Of a stretch of DNA of 64,000 nucleotides, positions 34,844 through 43,016 are shown piece after piece; the first letter of the stretch is position 1, and each line of letters opens with the position of its first letter. The notes beneath the pieces were generated by a model. It saw only the letters and a list, made by a program, of their open reading frames with translations, had not been told where the DNA came from and ran no database searches. Origin of the DNA: CAZYMF01 sp964648215 (GTDB lineage: Bacteria; Desulfobacterota; Binatia; HRBIN30; JACQVA1); assembly GCA_964648215.1 (NCBI GenBank), contig CAZYMF010000001.1, forward strand, positions 33,326-97,325, in the 5' to 3' direction. The translations under genes and the position numbers were made by a program.

Positions 34844-36010
34844 TCAGGCGGCCATACCGGCCGGGTGCTCTTCGAGCTGATCGATGCGCGGCCCGGCGCT
34901 CAGCCAGGCGTTGGCGGCGCGGCGCCCGGCGGCCTGCATCGCCGCGAGTACCCCCCGCTCGAAGAACAGGTACGAGCCGGCGTTGAAGCAGGCGGCGTCG
35001 CGTGGCGGGCGCACCGCATCGTAGAGAGTCACCTCGCGGTAGCTGCCGCCGTCGAGATGGGCGAGGCGGTTGCGTTCGAGCAGCAGCTTGCGGTCGACGT
35101 TGTAGGCGTTCTCCAGCAGGCTGTCGACCATCCGTTCGACCGCGCGGCCGAAGTGGGCGAGCGGGCCGCGCTCGGGATCGGGAGGCTCGGTGACCAGCAC
35201 CGGGATGATCTCGTCGGCGCCCAGCGCCACCACCGGCGCCAGCGGCGTGTTGACGAGCAAGCCGCCGTCCCACAGCAGGTGGTCGGCCACCTGCACCGGA
35301 GGGAAGAGCAGCGGAATACTGGCGCTCGCCAGGACCATGTCGACGGTGATGCAGTCGACGACGACGTAGTCGGGCGGACGCGTCAGAGCCGTCTCGGTGT
35401 TGACGAAGCGCACCACGCGGCCGGTGTGGGCGTCCACCGTGTTGATGGCCAGGCGCAGGCCGTTGCACGGGACGCACTCGCCGCCGAGGGCGTCGACGAG
35501 GCGCTCGCGCAGCTGCGTGGTGCTGGTGAGAAAGGGCTCGCGAATCCCCGCCAGCAGCCGGCTGACGAGCTCGAAGCGGGTGGTCAGGAGGTACTCGATC
35601 ACCAGCGCGAGGAGGCTTCCGGGCCGCGGCGGCAGGTGGTTGCAGGCCCGCTGGAAGAAGGAACGCCACGGTTGGGTCGACTGCAGCCAGCGGGCGCCCT
35701 CTTCGAGCGTGAGGCGGCCGAGGGTGCGGACGGCACTCTGAAAGAACACGGCGCTGGCGGCCACCGGCGGATTGTCGGCGATCTCGTTCCAGAAGCGCAT
35801 CATCTCGCGCGGGGTCTTGCCGGCGGCGATGAGCGCGGCGTTGATGGCCCCGGCGGAGGTTCCCGAGAGTGCGGCCGGACCGTTGGCAAAGCGCGGGTCG
35901 CGCAGGAGGCGTTCGTAGACCCCTACCTGGAAAGCACCGCGCGCTCCGCCTCCCGACAGCACCAGCCCCAAGGTCCGTCCGCGATGCTTGCGAGTCCGCC
36001 CGTCAGCCAT
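34844..36010 (-). CDS. Patatin-like phospholipase
   Basis: A 388-residue protein; ATG 36010 has a GAGGGGG-type ribosome site, ATG 36025 is possible. It has the three patatin motifs: oxyanion loop LSGGGARGAFQVG, nucleophile elbow GTSAG (Ser52) and catalytic DGG in LLWDGGLLVNTP. It hydrolyses acyl ester bonds of lipids. No signal peptide and no membrane anchor are visible, so it may be cytoplasmic or exported by another route. Residues 130-190 form an insert rich in leucine. It is convergent with the alcohol dehydrogenase and divergent from the NSS transporter. Confidence 0.9.
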   Translation of the reverse strand: MADGRTRKHRGRTLGLVLSGGGARGAFQVGVYERLLRDPRFANGPAALSGTSAGAINAALIAAGKTPREMMRFWNEIADNPPVAASAVFFQSAVRTLGRLTLEEGARWLQSTQPWRSFFQRACNHLPPRPGSLLALVIEYLLTTRFELVSRLLAGIREPFLTSTTQLRERLVDALGGECVPCNGLRLAINTVDAHTGRVVRFVNTETALTRPPDYVVVDCITVDMVLASASIPLLFPPVQVADHLLWDGGLLVNTPLAPVVALGADEIIPVLVTEPPDPERGPLAHFGRAVERMVDSLLENAYNVDRKLLLERNRLAHLDGGSYREVTLYDAVRPPRDAACFNAGSYLFFERGVLAAMQAAGRRAANAWLSAGPRIDQLEEHPAGMAA

Positions 36011-36134
36011 AGACCGCCCCCTCATCTCAGAAACTTCCGCCCTCGTGATTCCACGCTGTAATTCATAGTGGAATTGTCACGGCGTCGTAAAGGGGCGTTC
36101 GCGAGACTCGTCCCGGGGGGGGTGGGCTTGCACA

Positions 36135-36162
36135 TTGACGCTCGTCACCGGCTGCGTATATG
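36135..36162 (+). promoter_or_regulatory. Candidate promoter of the NSS transporter
   Basis: TTGACG (36135-36140), a 16-base spacer and TATATG (36157-36162) give 5 of 6 and 4 of 6 matches. The start of transcription would fall near 36169, with about 40 bases of leader to ATG 36209. A 7-base inverted repeat, ATTCCAC (36047-36053) and GTGGAAT, lies further upstream in the divergent space. Confidence 0.45.
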
Positions 36163-36208
36163 GTGCCGGGCCTTACCAACGAGTCAAGACGGGACTGGGC
36201 GGGCGGAG

Positions 36209-37819
36209 ATGACGGCGAAAGCGGCGCAGGAGAACTGGAGCACCAAGCTCGGGGTGATTCTCGCGGTGGCGGGATCCGCTGTCGGTTTGGGAAACTTCCT
36301 GCGTTTCCCGGGACGTGCCGCGCTCTACGGCGGCGGCGCCTTCATGATCCCGTACTTCATCTCCTTGCTGATTCTGGGAATCCCGATCTGCTGGGTCGAG
36401 TGGACCCTCGGGCGACACGGCGGCCGGCACGGCTTCAACTCGGCACCGGGGGTCTTCAGCGTCGTTTGGCGTCATCCCGCGTCACGCCTTTTCGGTGGCC
36501 TCGCGGTGTTCGTGCCGATCGTCATCTACATGTACTACGTTTTCATCGAGGCCTGGTGTCTCGGTTATGCCTGGGACTACCTGGCCGGCAACATCAGCCC
36601 CGGGGCCGACCCGAGCCAGTGGGCCGCGTATTTCTCCAACCATTTCAACCAATACATCGGCGTGACCGCGGACGGAGCGCTGTTCCAGCACTACTCCTCG
36701 GCGGCGGGCTTCATGGCGGTCTGCTTTGTGCTCAACTTCACGCTGATCTACCGTGGCCTTTCCAAGGGGATCGAGGCCTTCTGCAAGTGGGCGATGCCGG
36801 CGCTGATCGTGGCGGCGCTGATCGTGCTCGCGCGCGTGCTCACGCTGGGCACGCCGAACCCGGCGCACCCCGATCAGAACGTCATCAACGGGCTCGGTTT
36901 CATGTGGAATCCGAAGCCAGAGCATCCCGGCGGCAGCACGTTCTCGGCCCTGACCGATCCGCAGGTGTGGCTGGAGGCGGCCGGGCAGATCTTCTTCACT
37001 CTGTCGGTCGGCTTCGGCATCATCATGACCTATGCCAGCTATCTCAGGCCCAACGACGACGTCGCCCTCTCGGCGCTGACGGCGTCGGCCACCAACGAGT
37101 TCTGCGAGGTCTGCCTCGGCGGGTTGATCACCATCCCGGCGGCCTTCATCTTTCTCGGCGCGGCGCCGCTGACCGAGGTGGCCGGATCGAGTATCGGGCT
37201 GGGGTTCCACGCCGTGCCGGTGGTCTTCCAGTACCTGCCCTTCGGCGGGTTCTTCGGCTTCCTGTGGTTCGGGCTGCTGTTCCTGGCGGCCGTTACCAGC
37301 TCGATCTCCATGCTGCAGCCGGCCATCGCCTTCTTCGAGGAAGGATTCGGCATGGGACGGCAGACCTCGATCACCACGCTGGGGTTGATCACGGGCGTGG
37401 GCAGCTTGTTGGTGGTATACTTCAGCAAGAACACGGTGGCGCTCGACGTCATGGACTTTTGGGTCGGCAGTGCGATGCTGATCGTGCTGGCGCTGTTCGA
37501 GGTGATCCTCTTCGGCTGGGTGCTGGGGGCCGAGCGTGGCCTCAAGGAGACCAACCGCGGCGGCGAGATCAAGGTGCCCTCGTTCTTCACCTTCGTCATT
37601 CGCTACATCTGCCCGGGCTACCTGATCATCATCCTCGGTGCCTTCGCCTACCAGAAGTTCCCGAGTCAGGCGCGGGCCGTGGTCGAAAAGCCGGCGGCGC
37701 TGCTCACCGTGACCTTCATGGTCCTCGTTCTGGCCTTCCTGGTACTGCTCGTGCATCTGGCCGCGCGGCGCTGGGAGCGCGAGCACCGCTTCAAGGGCAT
37801 TCCGGAGGGCGCCCTATGA
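36209..37819 (+). CDS. Neurotransmitter:sodium symporter (NSS/SNF) family transporter
   Basis: A 536-residue membrane protein with about 12 segments. The first helix carries the NSS sodium and substrate site signature (ILAVAGSAVGLGNFLRFPG). The unwound helix 6 region and helix 8 with FAAVTSSISMLQPAIAFFEE (here LAAVTSSISM) complete the Na sites. The start is ATG 36209, with GGCGGAG just upstream. Such bacterial members import amino acids such as alanine, methionine or tyrosine with sodium. The substrate is unknown, but a MetS-like partner subunit follows with an ATGA overlap, which favours the MetPS/alanine-methionine type. Confidence 0.92.
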   Translation: MTAKAAQENWSTKLGVILAVAGSAVGLGNFLRFPGRAALYGGGAFMIPYFISLLILGIPICWVEWTLGRHGGRHGFNSAPGVFSVVWRHPASRLFGGLAVFVPIVIYMYYVFIEAWCLGYAWDYLAGNISPGADPSQWAAYFSNHFNQYIGVTADGALFQHYSSAAGFMAVCFVLNFTLIYRGLSKGIEAFCKWAMPALIVAALIVLARVLTLGTPNPAHPDQNVINGLGFMWNPKPEHPGGSTFSALTDPQVWLEAAGQIFFTLSVGFGIIMTYASYLRPNDDVALSALTASATNEFCEVCLGGLITIPAAFIFLGAAPLTEVAGSSIGLGFHAVPVVFQYLPFGGFFGFLWFGLLFLAAVTSSISMLQPAIAFFEEGFGMGRQTSITTLGLITGVGSLLVVYFSKNTVALDVMDFWVGSAMLIVLALFEVILFGWVLGAERGLKETNRGGEIKVPSFFTFVIRYICPGYLIIILGAFAYQKFPSQARAVVEKPAALLTVTFMVLVLAFLVLLVHLAARRWEREHRFKGIPEGAL

Positions 37820-37968
37820 CCTCGTCCGGCTGGGTGTTGATGCTCAGCTCGCTGAGCTTCGTGCTTTGTTTGGTGAGCTACTGCTTCTACCGCGTGCTGC
37901 GTACGCCCGTGGCCAAGGACCACATGCACGCCCCGCTCGACATCGACACCCACGAGAAGATGGGCTGA
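37816..37968 (+). CDS. Small membrane subunit, MetS-like partner of the NSS transporter
   Basis: A 50-residue protein overlapping the transporter stop by four bases (ATGA). It has one membrane segment (WVLMLSSLSFVLCLVSYCFYRVL) and a short acidic tail (DIDTHEKMG). This is the size, topology and place of MetS, the small partner of the NSS transporter MetP in Corynebacterium. In that system both parts are required for methionine and alanine uptake. The identification rests on position and topology rather than alignment, so it should be read as MetS-like. Confidence 0.7.
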   Translation: MTSSGWVLMLSSLSFVLCLVSYCFYRVLRTPVAKDHMHAPLDIDTHEKMG

Positions 37969-37978
37969 AGCCGCAAGA

Positions 37979-38563
37979 ATGCGTCGAATCTGTGTTTTCT
38001 GCGGCTCGAGCAGCGGCGCGCGGGAGGTGTTCGCCGCCGTTGCCCGGCAGACCAGCGAGGCGCTGGCCGAGCGCGGCATCGGCCTGGTCTACGGCGGCGG
38101 CAATATCGGGCTGATGGGGTGCCTGGCCGATGCCATGCTGGCGCGTGGGGGCCATGTCGTCGGCGTGATCCCCGAGAGCCTGCGGGCGCGCGAGGTGGCC
38201 CACGAGGGCCTGCCCGACCTGCGCATCGTGGAGAGCATGCACGCGCGCAAGGCTCTGATGGCCAATCTGTCCGACGGCTTCGTGGCGTTGCCGGGCGGGC
38301 TGGGTACCTTCGAGGAGCTGCTGGAGATCGCCACCTGGAGTCAGCTCGGGCTGCATTCGAAGCCGATCGGAGTGCTCAACGTGGCCGGGTACTTCGACCC
38401 CTTGCTGGCCTTGCTCGATCACGCCGTCACCGAAGGCTTCCTGCGCCCGGAGTATCGGCGGCTCTTCCTCGTCGGCGACCAGGCGGCCGGCTTGATCGAC
38501 GGTATGCTGAATTTCCGGGCGCCGGTCGTACCCTCGAAGTGGATCGATCGGGAACGGGTTTGA
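37979..38563 (+). CDS. LOG family (TIGR00730) nucleotide phosphoribohydrolase
   Basis: A 194-residue protein with the LOG motif PGGLGTFEELLE and the start RRICVFCGSSSG, plus LVYGGGNIGLMG and MHARKALM. These enzymes remove ribose 5-phosphate from cytokinin or other nucleoside 5'-monophosphates; many bacterial members were once called lysine decarboxylases. Length fits the small, type I group. It starts 10 bases after the MetS-like gene. Its stop overlaps the next start (TTGA), so it is coupled to the cyclo-ligase. Confidence 0.9.
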   Translation: MRRICVFCGSSSGAREVFAAVARQTSEALAERGIGLVYGGGNIGLMGCLADAMLARGGHVVGVIPESLRAREVAHEGLPDLRIVESMHARKALMANLSDGFVALPGGLGTFEELLEIATWSQLGLHSKPIGVLNVAGYFDPLLALLDHAVTEGFLRPEYRRLFLVGDQAAGLIDGMLNFRAPVVPSKWIDRERV

Positions 38564-39180
38564 CCGCGGGCGACACGCAGGAGCTGAAGGAGCAGTGGCG
38601 CCACCGCCTGCGCCACCGGCTGCACACGCTCACGCCGGAGGAACGTTCTCTGCAGAGCCGTGCCGTCTGCGACCAGGTGCGTGGGCTCCACGGGTTCCAG
38701 CACGCCGAGACCGTTCTCCTGTACCGCCCGCTTCCTTTCGAGGTCGACATCAGCCCCCTGTGGCAGGAGGCCGTGGGCCGCGGCGCAGCGGTTTACTTCC
38801 CCCGTGTCCAGGGCCCGGGCAAGCCGCTCGTCTTCTTGCGGACGGAGCCGACCACCGAGTGGGTCTGCGGCGGCATGGGCATCTGGGAGCCTGCCGCCGG
38901 CAAGGCTCTGCCGGCTGAAGCTGCGGCGCGGGCGATCATCCTGGTGCCGGGATTAGGGTTCAGCCGCACCGGACGGCGGCTGGGACGGGGGAAGGGGTAC
39001 TATGATCGGACGCTCTCGGCACCCCCCATCCACGGGCGGGGTCTGCGGCTCGGCGTCGCCTTCCGCGAGCAGATCGTCGAGGATCTGCCCGTCGGCCCGC
39101 ACGACGTGCCCATGGACGTGGTTGCATCAGCGGACAAGACGTGGTCGAGTGAACAATTGTCACTTTTCCGCGCGCCGTGA
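38560..39180 (+). CDS. 5-formyltetrahydrofolate cyclo-ligase
   Basis: A 206-residue protein. No ATG or GTG lies in a sensible place in frame, so the start is taken as TTG 38560, which overlaps the LOG stop by four bases. The diagnostic motif GRRLGRGKGYYDR, with the ATP-binding part, lies near residue 146; the earlier VLLYRPLPFEVDISPLW and GAAVYFPRV also fit. It makes 5,10-methenyl-THF from 5-formyl-THF with ATP. The gene is known as ygfA or fthC in other species. metK follows 60 bases later. Confidence 0.85.
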   Translation: MTAGDTQELKEQWRHRLRHRLHTLTPEERSLQSRAVCDQVRGLHGFQHAETVLLYRPLPFEVDISPLWQEAVGRGAAVYFPRVQGPGKPLVFLRTEPTTEWVCGGMGIWEPAAGKALPAEAAARAIILVPGLGFSRTGRRLGRGKGYYDRTLSAPPIHGRGLRLGVAFREQIVEDLPVGPHDVPMDVVASADKTWSSEQLSLFRAP

Positions 39181-39186
39181 TATCAA
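39157..39186 (+). promoter_or_regulatory. Candidate promoter of metK
   Basis: TTGTCA (39157-39162), an 18-base spacer and TATCAA (39181-39186). It overlaps the end of the cyclo-ligase gene and leaves a leader of about 48 bases to ATG 39241. The -35 word is the same as that proposed for infC. Confidence 0.4.
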
Positions 39187-39240
39187 TTGGGAGCTTTGCC
39201 CGATGTGTTGACGGCGGGCGGTATTGGAGAAGGGAACCAA

Positions 39241-40410
39241 ATGAAGAAGGATTACGTGTTCACCTCGGAGTCGGTTTCGGAAGGACATCCCGACAAGCTC
39301 TGCGACATGATCTCGGACAGCATCCTGGATGCGCTCCTGGCCCAAGATCCCGATAGCCGCGTGGCCTGCGAGGCGTTGGCGAAGACCGGTATGGTGGTCA
39401 TCGCCGGCGAAATCACCAGCAAAGCTGTCATCAACTACCCGGACATCGTCCGTAACGCCGTCACCGATGTCGGTTACGTCTCCTCCGACATGGGCTTCGA
39501 CGGCAACACGTGCGCCATCCTGGCGGCGATTGATCGTCAGTCGCCTGATATCTCGCAGGGCGTCACCGAAGGACAGGGGCTTCACGCCGAGCAAGGCGCC
39601 GGCGATCAGGGGCTGATGTTCGGCTACGCCTGCAACGAGACGCCGGAGCTGATGCCGTTCCCCATTTTCATGGCCAACCGCCTGGTGCAGCGCCTCACCG
39701 ACCTGCGCAAGGAAGGGGTTCTGCCCTTCGTCCGCCCCGATTCCAAGTCGCAAGTGACGGTTCGCTACAAGGACCGTAAGCCGGTGGCGGTCACCACCGT
39801 GGTCGTCTCGACGCAGCACGCACCCGAGGTCCCTCACGCGAAGCTGCGCGAAGCGGTGATCGAGGAAGTGATCAAGCAGGTGATTCCGCGCGAGTTTTTG
39901 ACTGCGGAAACCGTCTTTCACGTCAACCCGACCGGCCGTTTCGTCATCGGCGGCCCGCAGGGCGACTGCGGTCTGACCGGGCGCAAGATCATCGTCGATA
40001 CCTATGGTGGCTACGGGCGCCATGGCGGGGGGGCCTTTTCCGGGAAGGATCCGAGCAAGGTCGACCGCAGCGCGGCGTACATGGCGCGCTACATGGCCCG
40101 CAACGTCGTTGCCGCCGGCCTCGCCGATCGCTGCGAGGTCCAGGTGGCCTACGCGATCGGCCTCGCCGACCCGGTCTCGGTTCTGGTCGACACCTTCGAC
40201 ACCGGCGCGGTGCCCGACGACCTCATTGCGCAGGCATTGCTCGAGACCTTCAAGCTCAAGCCGGCTGAGATTATCGGAACTCTCGATCTCAAGCGGCCAA
40301 TTTACAAGAAGACGGCCGCCTATGGGCACTTCGGCCGCGCGCCCGAAGGCGGATTCTTTACCTGGGAGCGCGACGATCGCGTCGACGAGCTCCGTCGTCA
40401 GGTGCGGTAG
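39241..40410 (+). CDS. metK: S-adenosylmethionine synthetase
   Basis: A 389-residue protein beginning MKKDYVFTSESVSEGHPDKLCD, the canonical MetK start, with GGAGAAGGG upstream. The ATP motif is GAGDQGLMFGYA and the P-loop-like GGGAFSGKDPSKVDRSAAY is intact. It makes S-adenosylmethionine from methionine and ATP. Length is normal (about 385-400). It lies downstream of a folate enzyme and a transporter that may take methionine, a plausible one-carbon neighbourhood, though only as inference. The coding sequence ends at 40410. Confidence 0.96.
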   Translation: MKKDYVFTSESVSEGHPDKLCDMISDSILDALLAQDPDSRVACEALAKTGMVVIAGEITSKAVINYPDIVRNAVTDVGYVSSDMGFDGNTCAILAAIDRQSPDISQGVTEGQGLHAEQGAGDQGLMFGYACNETPELMPFPIFMANRLVQRLTDLRKEGVLPFVRPDSKSQVTVRYKDRKPVAVTTVVVSTQHAPEVPHAKLREAVIEEVIKQVIPREFLTAETVFHVNPTGRFVIGGPQGDCGLTGRKIIVDTYGGYGRHGGGAFSGKDPSKVDRSAAYMARYMARNVVAAGLADRCEVQVAYAIGLADPVSVLVDTFDTGAVPDDLIAQALLETFKLKPAEIIGTLDLKRPIYKKTAAYGHFGRAPEGGFFTWERDDRVDELRRQVR

Positions 40411-40449
40411 AGCGGCGGAAGTTGGCGCGGTAGCGGGTATTTTCGGGGT

Positions 40450-40477
40450 TTGACGGAGGCAGGTTTCGTGGTAAAGC
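40450..40477 (+). promoter_or_regulatory. Weak candidate promoter upstream of the basic-tail protein
   Basis: TTGACG (40450-40455), 16 bases, then TAAAGC (40472-40477) in the 126-base space after metK. The -10 is poor (3 of 6). Confidence 0.25.
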
Positions 40478-40536
40478 AGAGCGCAGCTTTCCGGGGGGAG
40501 AAACGGAGGGCCTGCCTGGGAACCGGAGGGTGACCG

Positions 40537-40869
40537 GTGACCGAACGTATCGATTCGACGATTCTGCACGAGATAGCACGCGTCATCGAGGCCCGCTCAA
40601 AGGTGCCCGACTCCGTGCGCATCCAGGGAAAATCCTACCAAATCAGCTACTTGGAAGATCACAAGCAGCGTCTCGAAGAAGCCATCCGCCGCCACGACAA
40701 CGATCGCCTGGGCATGCTTTTTGGTCAGTTGCCCAGCAAGGTGAAGTACCAACTCGTCCGCCAGGCTGCCAAGCGCAAGAAGGCGACCCCGACCCGGACA
40801 CGACGGACGCGCTCGACCAAGGCCTCGACCAAGGCCCGGACCACGCGGCGCCGGGCGGCGCGCAGCTAA
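40537..40869 (+). CDS. Small protein with Lys/Arg/Thr-rich tail, unknown function
   Basis: A 110-residue protein starting at GTG 40537 (GGAGGGTGACC upstream). The first 75 residues are charged and helical (STILHEIARVIEARSKVPDS, KVKYQLVRQAAKRKK). The last 35 residues are a histone-H1-like tail, TPTRTRRTRSTKASTKARTT then RRRAARS. Such tails often bind nucleic acids, so a nucleoid- or RNA-associated protein is possible; this is inference. It converges with the orphan histidine kinase, whose stop codon is only one base away. Confidence 0.65.
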   Translation: MTERIDSTILHEIARVIEARSKVPDSVRIQGKSYQISYLEDHKQRLEEAIRRHDNDRLGMLFGQLPSKVKYQLVRQAAKRKKATPTRTRRTRSTKASTKARTTRRRAARS

Positions 40870-40870
40870 G

Positions 40871-42718
40871 CTACCCGGCTTGGCGTTGCGGCTGAGTGAC
40901 CGGCCACTGCTCGCAACGTCGAGCGTCCCTCCGAGCCGGCAGACGAACCCGGAACTTGGTGCCGAGGCCGACGCGGCTGTGCACGTCGACGCTTCCTCCC
41001 AGGATCTCGGCGAAGCGCTTGACGATGTAGAGACCCAGGCCAACGCCCCCCTGCTGCCGCGTGGTGGCGCCGGTCGCCTGCCGAAACATCTCGAAAATGT
41101 GGGGCAGATCGGAAGATGGAATGCCGATCCCGGTGTCCGTCACCAGGAGCTCGAGCTGCCCGAGATTGCCGTGGTAGCCGACGGCGACGCTCACCCGACC
41201 GTGATCGGTGAACTTCAGGGCATTGGCCACGAGGTTCTTGAGAATGATCTTGAGCTTGCCGCGATCGCTGCGAATCGCCGGCAGATCGGGCGGGCACATC
41301 CACTCGATGAGCACGCCGGGCTTGCGCGGCAGGCGACCGAGCTCGTGCTTCAGCTCGGCGATCAAAGCCGGCAGCCCTATGGTTTCGAGCTGGATCTCCG
41401 ACTGGCCGGCCTGCAGCCGGTTGACGTTGAGGGTGGCGGTGATCAGATCCAACAGATCCGCGGAGCTGGCATGGATGCGTTCGAGGGTGCTCCGTTGCTC
41501 CGGCTGGAGCTCGCCGAAGGTGCCGTCGAGCAAGAGCTCGTTGTAGCCGAGGATGACGTTGAGCGGCGTTCGCAGCTCGTGCGACATGGTGGCCACGAAC
41601 TCCGACTTGACGCGATCGGCCTGGCGCAAGTCGGCCACCAGCTGGACGTTCTCCAGGGCGATGGCGGCCTGGTGCGAGATGCCGCGGAGCAAGGTGCGCG
41701 CTCGCCGCGAGAAACCGCCTTCGTCCTGTTGCCCGGCAACCAGGATGCCGAGCAGGCGCCCGCCGCGCGAGACCGAAGTCAGCATCAGCGAGTGAGCTCC
41801 GAAGCGGCGCATCAGGCTCGCCGTGAGCGGATCGGCGTCGCCGAGACTCTGGATCGTCAGCATCCTTCCCTCGATGACTTGCTCGAGGACGGGAAAGGCG
41901 CGCGGTGAGTAGTCCAGCTTCTGCATCTCCTCGAGCGCCCGTTCCGCGCCGCTGCTGATACCGGCGAGGCGAAAGACCTGGAGGCGCTCGTCCCACACGA
42001 GGAGGGCGGTCCAGCTGGCTGCCAGCCCCCGACAGGCGCTGTCGACGAGGCGACTGACGACGGCCGGGGCATCGAGCGAAGCGTTGAGCTCGTCGGCGAT
42101 GCCGAGCAGTGAGCGGGCGACCTCTCCCTCTTCCTCCTTCAACACCGTCTCGCGAAAAATGGCGAAGCGGTGGAGGTCGAGATAGTGAGCACCGATCACG
42201 GAAAGGCAGGCGCCCCCGCTCAGCGCCAGCAGGACGTACGGCCAGGGTGCGGCGGTGTCTGTGCCGACGAAGAGAGCGAGGACGAAACCGAGCAGCGCCG
42301 CCATGACGACCACCACCTGGCCCCGCAGGCCCCAGGGGAACAGCAGCGGCAGGCCGGTCATCAGGCACACGGCGGCCAGTGCGATCATCTGGGGGGAGCT
42401 GTCGGTGATGATCTGGTAGGCGCTCAGGGAGAGCGCAAGCACGCTGCCCAGGAGGACGCAGGCCGATAGCAGGAGCTCGCGGCGGAGCAGGGAGTCTCGC
42501 GCCGTCCACACCACCGCGCCGGCTGTCAGCTGCACGGCGAAGACGACGCCGAAGGCAAGCAGGCGCTCGGGGTAATAGGTGCCCTCGAGGATGGCGGCGA
42601 GCGCGGCGAAAGTGCAAAAGACGATCGCGCCCAGGGCGAGGTTGCGGGCGGCCAGATCGGCGGTGTCCCGACGATAGGCGCGGTGAATCGTTTGCAGGAG
42701 ATCGGCCGAACGCCGCAT
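40871..42718 (-). CDS. Orphan sensor histidine kinase with membrane and GAF domains
   Basis: A 615-residue protein with start ATG 42718; ATG 42775 is possible but its extra residues look non-coding. Six or so membrane segments occupy the first 180 residues, followed by a GAF domain (about 200-350) and a HisKA domain with SHELRTPLNVILGYNELL (His380). The ATPase domain has N-box ILKNLVANALKF, G1 VTDTGIGIP, F-box and G2 GGVGLGLYIVKR. The cognate regulator is not adjacent. The strongly hydrophobic sensor end has no extracytoplasmic domain, so it may sense membrane or internal signals. Confidence 0.9.
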   Translation of the reverse strand: MRRSADLLQTIHRAYRRDTADLAARNLALGAIVFCTFAALAAILEGTYYPERLLAFGVVFAVQLTAGAVVWTARDSLLRRELLLSACVLLGSVLALSLSAYQIITDSSPQMIALAAVCLMTGLPLLFPWGLRGQVVVVMAALLGFVLALFVGTDTAAPWPYVLLALSGGACLSVIGAHYLDLHRFAIFRETVLKEEEGEVARSLLGIADELNASLDAPAVVSRLVDSACRGLAASWTALLVWDERLQVFRLAGISSGAERALEEMQKLDYSPRAFPVLEQVIEGRMLTIQSLGDADPLTASLMRRFGAHSLMLTSVSRGGRLLGILVAGQQDEGGFSRRARTLLRGISHQAAIALENVQLVADLRQADRVKSEFVATMSHELRTPLNVILGYNELLLDGTFGELQPEQRSTLERIHASSADLLDLITATLNVNRLQAGQSEIQLETIGLPALIAELKHELGRLPRKPGVLIEWMCPPDLPAIRSDRGKLKIILKNLVANALKFTDHGRVSVAVGYHGNLGQLELLVTDTGIGIPSSDLPHIFEMFRQATGATTRQQGGVGLGLYIVKRFAEILGGSVDVHSRVGLGTKFRVRLPARRDARRCEQWPVTQPQRQAG

Positions 42719-42981
42719 AACGGGCCCCGACTCTACCAGCCCCCGCTGGGCTAAACTAGCGCCGATTCGTTGCATTGACAGGCTTGGTGGGCTCGGAGAA
42801 GATGACGCGATCGCAGTGCTGTCTCACTGGCGCATGGAAGGGGGCAAATCAAATGCCGGCGGCCAGCCGTGCGCCCGCCGGAACGGGTCGCGCGGCATGC
42901 TCCCGGGGCCGAACGGCGACGGGGCCCGCGGGCGAGGCCGATTCAACCCGATTGGGACGGTCGGTCAGGCCAATGACGGCC
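42719..42981. other. Intergenic region upstream of the ECF sigma gene
   Basis: Divergent space between the orphan kinase and the sigma operon. I see no gene in it: the plus-strand open frame here has no ribosome site and a Ser/Arg/Gly composition typical of shadow frames. Its last part leads into the candidate sigma promoter. Confidence 0.5.
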
Positions 42982-43011
42982 GCAACTTTTCGCGGCGTCG
43001 CGGGTTCTAAA
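42982..43011 (+). promoter_or_regulatory. Candidate RpoE-like (ECF) promoter of the sigma operon
   Basis: GCAACTT (42982-42988), a 17-base spacer and TCTAAA (43006-43011) resemble the GGAACTT / TCTGA-type promoters of RpoE-like ECF sigmas. The start of transcription would be at or just after the GTG 43017, so the message would be leaderless or use GTG 43026. Auto-control of ECF operons is common, which makes this plausible. Confidence 0.4.
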
Positions 43012-43016
43012 GGCGA

